Positions 1 to 5,968 of a stretch of DNA of 10,718 nt are shown here, one piece after another. Source of the stretch: an uncultured Bacteroidota bacterium. GTDB taxonomy: Bacteria > Bacteroidota > Bacteroidia > Flavobacteriales > Flavobacteriaceae. The DNA is taken from positions 1 to 10,718 of the forward strand of contig CAISUR010000403.1 of NCBI GenBank assembly GCA_903888655.1, given 5' to 3'. A program made the position numbers and the translations under genes. Each line of letters begins with the position of its first letter. Within the stretch, counting starts at the first letter, position 1. The notes under the pieces were generated by a model. The model was not told the DNA's origin, searched no databases, and saw only the letters and a list, made by a program, of their open reading frames with translations.

Positions 1-303
1 ATCGTTTCCGCAATCTGCACTATAAGCACTGATAAAGGTTTGGTCAGAATTTAAAGAAATGTTGTTTCCGTAATTATCGAATTTATCAGAACTTTGTGGG
101 GTTAACGTATATTCTTTGGTTTCTGAATTAGTAATCAAATGGTTTATTCTCCATTTTCCTTGTAGATTCGTTATTTGCGAATTAGGTGTAATCGCTTCAA
201 AGCCATTATAGTTATTTTGTTTTTGCGAATAGGCATGGGTCAAAATAAAAAATAGCAAGCATGCTATGTTTCTTGCAACTATATGTTCTTTAAGGATATG
301 CAT
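1..303 (-). CDS. Secreted protein of unknown function, N-terminal part only
   Basis: The reading frame starts at the ATG complementary to 301-303, stays open for 101 codons and leaves the window at its left edge, so the C-terminus is missing. Residues about 13-24 form a hydrophobic stretch after a short basic N-terminus, followed by AYSQ. This looks like a Sec signal peptide with cleavage near residue 26, so the protein is probably periplasmic or exported. There is no lipobox cysteine. The visible mature part has a GKWRI segment near residues 49-53 and a stretch around LNSDQTF followed by YSADCGND. The G-x-W pattern and alternating polar strands recall small lipocalin-like beta proteins of Bacteroidota, but that is only a resemblance and I do not recognise the family. 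It lies downstream of the nth remnant on the same strand with a 173-bp gap, so it is probably transcribed on its own. Confidence 0.7.
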   Translation of the reverse strand, partial: MHILKEHIVARNIACLLFFILTHAYSQKQNNYNGFEAITPNSQITNLQGKWRINHLITNSETKEYTLTPQSSDKFDNYGNNISLNSDQTFISAYSADCGND

Positions 304-397
304 TAATATGAGATTTTAATTGAATATAATTTTTAAAACGCATGCAAAGACCAAACCACTTTTGTATTGTTCTGAAAAATCATTTTTTTTATTTCCT

Positions 398-405
398 CAA
401 ATGTA
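398..405 (-). promoter_or_regulatory. Possible Bacteroidota -7 element for the left-end gene
   Basis: On the minus strand this reads TACATTTG, matching the Bacteroidota -7 consensus TAnnTTTG. It lies about 95 bp upstream of the start codon at 303. No good TTTG (-33) motif lies at the usual spacing of about 20 bp, although one TTTG occurs only 5 bp upstream. Such a short AT-rich match is expected by chance fairly often, so this is a candidate only. Confidence 0.25.
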
Positions 406-476
406 TAAATCAAATTGGAAGAATATAAAAATCATCTTAATTTCATGATGCTTTTATGGTTAAAAAAATCTGGAAT

Positions 477-1064
477 CTAATTTTTATGTGGATACTGGCA
501 ATTGTTGTTTATTGGACATTCGGAACACTTTGGATTGGTTGGTCGGCATGTTTCTCTTCCTAAAAAAGAAATTGCTATTCCAATTTCGCCCCAAATTTCT
601 TTGGGAAGAACTTGCATTAATTGTTTTTCAACTTTGTTTCCATCTTTAGTTTCATCACAAAGACCAATTCTTGGCGCAACTCTTATTACGTGTAAATCGG
701 CAATTATACCTTCAGCAGGAACTTTCATTTCCCGCATAATGACATTGGCAGATTTTCTTCCAATTCCTTTTAAAGCAATTAAATCATTCAGTGTGGTTGG
801 GATATTTTTATCACTTTTTAAAGTTTGAGCGATTTCAATCAACCAACTTGATTTGGTATTAAAATTTCTAACTTTACTCACATAAGGAAATAAATCTTCA
901 GCAGTTGCGGTTGCTAGTGTTTCCAAATTCGGAAATTTAGCAAAGAAAGTTGGTGCAATTTTATTAATATTAGCATCAGAATCTTGAGCTGATAAAATTA
1001 CTGCAACCATTAGTTGATAAATATTTTCATAATCTAATGGGTGTTTTCTACCTTTATATTTATT
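477..1064 (-). pseudogene. nth: Endonuclease III-like DNA glycosylase, 5' end lost at an IS
   Basis: This is a base-excision repair glycosylase/AP lyase that removes oxidised pyrimidines. Numbered from the internal ATG at 1010 (177 residues), it keeps the helix-hairpin-helix LKGIGRKSA with the catalytic lysine at K86, the catalytic aspartate D105 in ADLHVIRV, and a [4Fe-4S] ligand set C155-x6-C162-x2-C165-x5-C171. The same frame continues upstream of that ATG for 18 codons (ending KHPLDYENIYQL) that look like genuine family sequence, then enters the IS terminal repeat at 1065-1066 with no ATG, GTG or TTG start. By comparison with E. coli Nth (211 residues, with its SAQ motif near residue 40), about 15-20 N-terminal residues are gone. 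A shortened product from ATG 1010 is possible, and read-through from the transposase gene could transcribe it, but it would begin at the SAQ helix. I call it a broken gene. The family assignment is firm; loss of function is inferred. Confidence 0.8.
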
Positions 1065-1065
1065 A

Positions 1066-1084
1066 ACCTGAACTCGATTAATAA
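1066..1084 (+). repeat. IS982-type left terminal inverted repeat
   Basis: The sequence is ACCTGAACTCGATTAATAA, the exact reverse complement of 2059-2077. It abuts the last nth-like codons. The transposase stop codon (complement of 1078-1080) lies within it. Confidence 0.88.
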
Positions 1085-1974
1085 AAGACCGATAATTGGT
1101 TAGTTTTAATTGTTTCGTATTTTAAAGAAGGTTTTTTAGGTAGAAAATTATAAGCAATTATTCCAGCAATAAGATTTGACAAAAAGTTAGTAAATGAGCG
1201 ATGTCTAGAGTGTTCAACTTGGCAAATATTTTTTAGTTCATCGTTAACTGTTTCGATTATTGAACGTTTACGAAGCAAAATTTTATCACTCATTTCCATC
1301 AAACTATTTTTCATATTATTACGAATACTTGTAATCAATTGGATTCCATCAACAAATAATAATTGGGAAAGCTTTTCGCTTATGTAGCCTTTATCCCCAA
1401 ATAATTTTCCAAAAATAGCACTCAAAAAGCCTTCATTTTTCAGTGGTTCTCTATCATCTACATTAGCTTGGGTTACAGCAAAGCTTAATAATTCTCCTTT
1501 GTCATTAATAATGATATGGAGCTTAAACCCATGAAACCAACCCATCGTAGATTTTCCTGTAGTGGCAGTGCCTTTAAAAACTTTATTTCTACTGATTCGT
1601 TTATTTTTACAAATTCTTATTGGGGTTGAGTCTACAAATGAAATGCCTGTACAATTGCCTAAACAACAAGTTTTTGCAAAAATTGTCATAGGCAAAAGAA
1701 CACTTTGCATCAATTCTAAAAAGCGATTATATGAAACTGTATTTGGAAACTCATTTTGCATATGCTTTTGGACATAAAAAATATAATAATGCTTGAAACA
1801 ACGAAAACCACTTAAATGAAAAAGTAAATAAATTGTAATTACTTCAGATTTTGACATTATCAAAGGACGTTTGGAAGGCTTTCCTAGCAGAAAAGGTTGT
1901 GTAGTTTTATCAAAATCTTTGCAAAATTCATCAACAATAGAAAAAATATCAGTAATTTTATCGAAACAAATCAT
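1078..1974 (-). CDS. IS982-family DDE transposase
   Basis: This gene encodes the cut-and-paste transposase that moves the surrounding element, in 298 residues from the ATG at 1972-1974. The three catalytic acidic residues are visible: D115 in SFVDSTPI, D194 in FGDKGYIS and E241 in IIETVNDE. The spacing and surrounding motifs (MGWFHGFKLH, NVDDREPL, LLRKRSIIETVN, AGIIAYNFLPKKPS) are characteristic of IS982-family DDE transposases (transposase_11-type RNase H fold). The frame is open further upstream to a TTG at 2043, which would add 23 residues. I prefer the ATG because it gives the usual family length and a typical start, MICFDKITDIF. There is no frameshift or internal stop, so the enzyme may be active. 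A transcript from this gene would continue into the nth remnant 67 bp downstream. Confidence 0.93.
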   Translation of the reverse strand: MICFDKITDIFSIVDEFCKDFDKTTQPFLLGKPSKRPLIMSKSEVITIYLLFHLSGFRCFKHYYIFYVQKHMQNEFPNTVSYNRFLELMQSVLLPMTIFAKTCCLGNCTGISFVDSTPIRICKNKRISRNKVFKGTATTGKSTMGWFHGFKLHIIINDKGELLSFAVTQANVDDREPLKNEGFLSAIFGKLFGDKGYISEKLSQLLFVDGIQLITSIRNNMKNSLMEMSDKILLRKRSIIETVNDELKNICQVEHSRHRSFTNFLSNLIAGIIAYNFLPKKPSLKYETIKTNQLSVFY

Positions 1975-2058
1975 AAGGTAGAATTTAGTTAAATATTTAA
2001 TTGTCAGAGATATAAATATACTAAATTTTACCTTTTTCTGCAATGTTTTTAAACTAAA

Positions 2059-2077
2059 TTATTAATCGAGTTCAGGT
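2059..2077 (-). repeat. IS982-type right terminal inverted repeat
   Basis: This is the exact reverse complement of the left terminus at 1066-1084. It lies about 85 bp upstream of the transposase ATG, a normal distance for an end that also holds the transposase promoter. Confidence 0.88.
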
Positions 2078-2088
2078 TTAGAGATATA

Positions 2089-2106
2089 ATTAATCGAGTT
2101 CAGGTT
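2089..2106 (-). repeat. Extra, orphan copy of the IS right end
   Basis: ATTAATCGAGTTCAGGTT here is identical over 18 bp to 2061-2078 and in the same orientation, so the right end of the IS is present twice with a 28-bp offset. The 11 bp between the copies (2078-2088) do not match the inner IS sequence in front of the first copy, so it is not a simple duplication of a longer IS end. It may be the remnant of another related IS, or a trace of an adjacent rearrangement. Confidence 0.8.
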
Positions 2107-2122
2107 CTAAATCAAAAATAAA

Positions 2123-2150
2123 AAAAGACCAGCACTAATGCTGATCTTTT
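2123..2150 (-). terminator. Intrinsic terminator of the amylase operon
   Basis: A 12-bp stem (2123-2134 with 2139-2150) closes a 4-base loop and is followed, in minus-strand RNA, by a long U-rich tract. In minus-strand RNA the one non-Watson-Crick pair is a G-U wobble. On plus-strand RNA the same position would be a C-A mismatch. The structure is therefore better suited to transcription arriving from the amylase gene, whose stop codon is about 98 bp upstream. Confidence 0.85.
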
Positions 2151-2248
2151 ATGTTTTATTTTAAAATAGTTATGATTTTAAGTCTTTTCGTTCCTGACAT
2201 TCAAACATCAATAATTAATTATCGAGAAAATTAATTAGTTAATTGAAT

Positions 2249-5104
2249 TTATTGTTTTACTAATCTCATCGTTTTTTCACGATTTTCAGAATCAGTTACT
2301 TTAACTAAATAAATTCCTTGGTTCAAATCAGAAACAGAAAATTGATAATCCTCATTAGTATTATTATAAACTTTAACTAATTGTCCGGTTATAGAATATA
2401 TTTGAACTTTATCAAAACTTCCGCTTAAAGAGAAATTATCTTGTGTTGGATTTGGATACAATGAAACCCCTTCAATAGTATTAAATGTATCATTAGTCAA
2501 GGCAGCTTGATTACCATAAATTCTATATCCTCCAGCTTCAATTGTGATTGGATTAGCGGTAGTACTTGTTACATTAATTGTAGTATTATCCATTAAATTT
2601 ACCCAAGTTCCTGTGTATGGAAAATTAGGTTCAATTGACGATGAACTTGTAGAAAAATTTGCTAAAATCACAACATTTTTAAGTTGGCTAATTGGCAAAG
2701 TGTTGTCATAAACATAAATTCTTTGAAGTAGCGCATTTGTAGAAATCGGGCTTATCGCATAACTACCACTAAAAACCTGATTGTTCTTTTTTAAGCTTAT
2801 CATTTTTGCCCAATCATTATATATTTTTGCTCGTTGAGTAACTCCTAACCAGTTGTTTGTCCATTGAGGTTGTGGTTTAGTCGCCAACTTACAATCCCCG
2901 GCTGTAGCGTCTGTATCAGTATTTACCGTTCCGTCAGTACAAGTAAAAATGGAAAGATTCATTCCAAGATCACCGAAGCCCCAAATCATTTTTGGTCCAG
3001 GAACTAATAAACTTGTAGCTCCAATAGCAGACATTCTATATAATGAATTATTTAAACTACCTGGAATTGGACTTGAGCCACTACCATTCCCATAAGTTAT
3101 TGCAGAATAAACTAATCGATCCTTATCATGACTTTCTGGATATCCAATTAATCTATTTGCTGTAAATCCATGTGCGCTAGCTCCCATTCTTGAGATATCA
3201 GCCCCAGTTGTATACCCTTCTATTAATTGAGTATATGGATATGTCATTTCACCCCACATCATGACACCTTTACTTGGTGTTTCAGAAACTCTATAATTTG
3301 CCCATTGTTGCTCTTCATTATCAATTCCTAAATGTTCAAAAATCACATAATGAGTTGGATCTAAAGACCATGAATAATCTGCATAGTCTTTTAATATTGC
3401 GACTCTATCAGCTTGATATGCATTAGTACAAGCATCATCCCCTGCAGTACAAGCCTGCGTAAATCCTTTGGTTAAGTCCCAACGGAAACCATCAATTTTA
3501 AATTCTTGAATCCATTGTTTGATAACTCTTTTAGTATAATATTTTGTATATGTTGAAGAGTGATTAAAATCATTTCCAACGCCATAACTGTGAGTAGCTA
3601 CCATATTAAAGTATGGATTATCAGAAGCTGGTGAACCATAACCTGTATTATTTGGATCTACTTGCCACATTCTTACCATTGGGTTTCTTCCGAAAGCATG
3701 ATTTAAAGCAACATCTAAAATCACAGCAATACCATTTTGATGGCACAAGTCAATGAATTCTTGTAATTTTGCTTTTGGGCCATAAAATTTATCTAAAGCT
3801 AAATGAAATGCAGGATTATACCCCCAACCTTCGTTTCCTTCAAATTCCATTACTGGCATTAACTCAATAGCATTCACTTTCAGATTCACAAAATAACTCA
3901 TTCTATTAATTAAATCCTGAAAAGTTCTAGTTGAATCAAAATCACGTATTAGTACTTCATAAACAACTAAATTATCCTTACTTGGTTTCACAAAACCAGT
4001 AGTGGCACTACTCCAATTATAAGGAGTTTGACCAGTTTGCAAAACTGTCACTTCATATTGTTGTCCTGCAGGATAAACTGGCATATTTGGATAACTAGCC
4101 GCTGGAATATATGGATCATCATAAGGCGAAAGTACTAAAGTTGAAAAAGGATCTGCAACTTTTACCACTGCTTGCGAATTTGATGTTGGTGTTTGGTCTA
4201 CGACCCAATATTGATAGGTGTATACTGTTCCTGATGTCAAACCTGAGAGTTCTATCCAAAATTTACCAGTTGATGGATCTTTTTTCATCGCATAGCTACC
4301 ATCAGGCATCCAGTTATTAAAACTTCCCGCAACATAGACAAAATCTTTACCTGGCGCTGTCAAAACGAGTGTTGCCTTTGAAGTATCAGAAGTATTATAG
4401 GTTATTCCATCATCAAGTCCAGTGGTCATCGCTTGATTTACAACTGTTGGAACTACAATTACACTAAAATACTTTTTAAAAGTTGTAGTTCCTTGTGTGA
4501 TATCTAATTCGTAAGCTTTATTAGTATTAATATTAGAATCTGTATAATTAAATGTAGAACCTGTTGAAGAATTAATACTAACACCGTTTACCAATAAATT
4601 ATAACTAGCGTTTCCATTTGAATTATTAGCTGAAATTGACAAAGGGCTTCCACTGGTTAAAATAGTCGTGCTATTTTCAACTGGGGTTACCAAAGTTGAC
4701 TGAAAAGCACCGACATCAAGAGTTAAATCGACAGTTTGAGCACTACCTGCAGCATTTCTTAAAACAATATTTATTTTTGTAATTGAACCCGAAGCATTTG
4801 GATAAAATCCAGCAACAGTAGGAGTTAAATCCAATTTATAAACTGTTCCCGATACTAATGTTAATGCGGGTTGAGTGGTATTATTACCCCAAGTTCCTTT
4901 CGTCCCTATCCAAGGTGTACCATTTATTGTAACACCAGTATGTGCATAAATAATTCCTGTATAGGATGCCAAAGGAGTAGTAGATTTGTCAAAAAGTATA
5001 GTTGCTGAAGCTGTTTGGTCGGGATTAACACCGCCTTGCCAAGAGACTTGAGCAAAACTGATTGAACAAATCAAAATTAAAAAGTAAGAAAGTATTTTTT
5101 TCAT
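2249..5104 (-). CDS. Multidomain GH13 alpha-amylase secreted by T9SS
   Basis: This is an extracellular endo-acting alpha-glucan hydrolase of 951 residues, probably an alpha-amylase that cuts starch into oligosaccharides for the neighbouring Sus system. A signal peptide covers residues 1-19 (ends SISFAQ). Two beta-sandwich-like regions follow (about 20-135 and 136-220), then an E-set/CBM48-like domain (about 240-320, with VYVAGSFNNW). The GH13 barrel spans about 375-780 with its conserved regions intact: D464 in DVALNH, nucleophile D543 in GFRWD, acid/base E590 in VIFEHL, and H659-D660 in ESHD. A C-terminal beta domain (about 785-865) is followed by a T9SS type A sorting domain (about 880-951, beginning LYPNPT). 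Family membership and secretion route are clear. The exact specificity (alpha-amylase, neopullulanase or other) cannot be read from the sequence. It is the last gene of the operon and is preceded by a terminator-like hairpin 20 bp before its ATG, so its expression may depend on read-through. Confidence 0.94.
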   Translation of the reverse strand: MKKILSYFLILICSISFAQVSWQGGVNPDQTASATILFDKSTTPLASYTGIIYAHTGVTINGTPWIGTKGTWGNNTTQPALTLVSGTVYKLDLTPTVAGFYPNASGSITKINIVLRNAAGSAQTVDLTLDVGAFQSTLVTPVENSTTILTSGSPLSISANNSNGNASYNLLVNGVSINSSTGSTFNYTDSNINTNKAYELDITQGTTTFKKYFSVIVVPTVVNQAMTTGLDDGITYNTSDTSKATLVLTAPGKDFVYVAGSFNNWMPDGSYAMKKDPSTGKFWIELSGLTSGTVYTYQYWVVDQTPTSNSQAVVKVADPFSTLVLSPYDDPYIPAASYPNMPVYPAGQQYEVTVLQTGQTPYNWSSATTGFVKPSKDNLVVYEVLIRDFDSTRTFQDLINRMSYFVNLKVNAIELMPVMEFEGNEGWGYNPAFHLALDKFYGPKAKLQEFIDLCHQNGIAVILDVALNHAFGRNPMVRMWQVDPNNTGYGSPASDNPYFNMVATHSYGVGNDFNHSSTYTKYYTKRVIKQWIQEFKIDGFRWDLTKGFTQACTAGDDACTNAYQADRVAILKDYADYSWSLDPTHYVIFEHLGIDNEEQQWANYRVSETPSKGVMMWGEMTYPYTQLIEGYTTGADISRMGASAHGFTANRLIGYPESHDKDRLVYSAITYGNGSGSSPIPGSLNNSLYRMSAIGATSLLVPGPKMIWGFGDLGMNLSIFTCTDGTVNTDTDATAGDCKLATKPQPQWTNNWLGVTQRAKIYNDWAKMISLKKNNQVFSGSYAISPISTNALLQRIYVYDNTLPISQLKNVVILANFSTSSSSIEPNFPYTGTWVNLMDNTTINVTSTTANPITIEAGGYRIYGNQAALTNDTFNTIEGVSLYPNPTQDNFSLSGSFDKVQIYSITGQLVKVYNNTNEDYQFSVSDLNQGIYLVKVTDSENREKTMRLVKQ

Positions 5105-5125
5105 AGCATTTTCTTTATTAAGGTA

Positions 5126-5157
5126 AAAAAAGGCTATTCAAAAGAATAGCCTTTTTT
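5126..5157 (-). terminator. Intra-operon terminator or attenuator hairpin
   Basis: A perfect 14-bp stem (5126-5139 with 5144-5157) with a 4-base loop ends in a run of seven U in minus-strand RNA. It starts 12 bp after the stop codon of the one-module SusE-like gene and ends 20 bp before the amylase ATG. Its form is that of an intrinsic terminator. The space after it is too short for a separate amylase promoter, so partial termination, or 3'-end protection of the upstream mRNA, is the likely role. Confidence 0.8.
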
Positions 5158-5169
5158 AAGGAATTCTAT

Positions 5170-5952
5170 TTATTGCAAAGTAATGGTATAGGTTTTACCT
5201 GCCATACCTCCGACTGGATTAGCACTAAAATTAGCAACAATTTTATACATTCCTGATACAGGAACCGGAATATTTGCGCCATTAGCATCAAGACTCAAGT
5301 TGTTTCCATCGTCACCAAAATTGGTTCCCCAATCATGTTCCAATCTAAATTTAAATTCTTTTCCTCCGTTTAAATGAATTGTTTTAGAATATAAATGAGT
5401 ACTTAAACTATAGTCCATATCAAAATCTGTTGACCAATCTGTAGCAGGAGCATCAAATGCACTTCCAATCATTGACCAATTTGGCCAAGAAGGATAAGGA
5501 GTTAATGTTATAGTAAAAAAGTTTGAAGCTTGAGGAATACTTCCTGTAGTTCCAACTGTTGCTTTAATACGAACATCAATATCACTAGCAATCGACGGAG
5601 CAAATCCAGCGTTTAAAGCTGCTGTATTTAATTCATCAACAGTAAAATTTGCAAATTTACTATTAGTAGTTGCGATTGTAGTTGGTGCGGCGAAATTAGT
5701 TCCAGCAGCGGCGAACTCAATATTGTATGTAACTACAGTTGCTGTTCCATTATATGCCGCATAATCCCAAACAAATGTTGTAGCATCATCAGCGGCATTG
5801 CTTTTAGTAAGTACTAAACTCAAACTTGTTGGTGATTTTAAAACAGGTGCTGTATTAGGTGAAACAGCATCTCTATTTTTAACTTCATCTGTACAAGAGA
5901 TGGCAGTAGAAATGCTTATCAAAGCAATTAGAAATCTAATTATATTTTTCAT
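5170..5952 (-). CDS. SusE/SusF-family starch-binding lipoprotein, one C-terminal module
   Basis: This is a 260-residue outer-membrane lipoprotein that probably holds starch at the cell surface. The signal sequence ends in AISC with the lipid-modified cysteine at C20, followed by TDEVK, an acidic patch of the kind that directs lipoproteins to the surface in Bacteroidota. Residues about 25-155 form an Ig-like N-terminal domain of the SusE type (DAVSP start, TTFVW near 58-62, FFTITLTPYPS at the end). Residues about 158-260 form one binding module with FKFR, HDW, GDDGNNLSLD and GANIPVP. It is clearly a paralogue of the 334-residue protein encoded 16 bp upstream, which has two such modules. In SusE/SusF proteins these modules bind alpha-glucan. 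Binding here is inferred from family and context. The next gene downstream is the amylase, beyond a hairpin. Confidence 0.9.
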   Translation of the reverse strand: MKNIIRFLIALISISTAISCTDEVKNRDAVSPNTAPVLKSPTSLSLVLTKSNAADDATTFVWDYAAYNGTATVVTYNIEFAAAGTNFAAPTTIATTNSKFANFTVDELNTAALNAGFAPSIASDIDVRIKATVGTTGSIPQASNFFTITLTPYPSWPNWSMIGSAFDAPATDWSTDFDMDYSLSTHLYSKTIHLNGGKEFKFRLEHDWGTNFGDDGNNLSLDANGANIPVPVSGMYKIVANFSANPVGGMAGKTYTITLQ

Positions 5953-5968
5953 TTTTATATATTTTAAA

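Larger units (their letters stand above)
1066..2077 (-). mobile_element. IS982-family insertion sequence, apparently intact
   Basis: This is an element of about 1012 bp bounded by perfect 19-bp inverted repeats beginning ACCTGAACTCGATTAATAA. It carries one complete transposase gene whose stop codon lies inside the left repeat. Size, single ORF and transposase type fit the IS982 family. The exact ends are uncertain by 1 bp, because an A/T pair outside the repeats also matches. IS982 elements usually make target duplications of about 6-9 bp. Here the flanks share only TTA (1063-1065 and 2078-2080), so no convincing duplication is present. The left flank is the interior of nth. The right flank is an extra copy of the IS end, then the terminator of the amylase operon. 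Confidence 0.88.

Noticed and set aside
502..828. Plus-strand open frame of 108 codons
   Set aside because: It lies fully antisense to the nth remnant, whose catalytic and Fe-S motifs are real, and its translation resembles no protein family.
1063..1065. TTA shared by both IS flanks as a target-site duplication
   Set aside because: Three AT-only bases match easily by chance and are shorter than the duplications usual for IS982 elements.
1975..2043. TTG start adding 23 residues to the transposase
   Set aside because: The extension is not typical of IS982 transposases, while the ATG at 1974 gives the usual length and N-terminus.
2211..2248. AT-rich repeats of AATTAATT and a TTATCGAG resembling part of the IS end, just after the amylase stop codon
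   Set aside because: The match to the IS terminus covers only a few bases and lacks the GTTCAGGT part. Short AATTAATT repeats are expected in AT-rich spacers.
5105..5125. Separate promoter for the amylase gene downstream of the hairpin
   Set aside because: Only about 20 bp are available and no TAnnTTTG motif is present on the minus strand.
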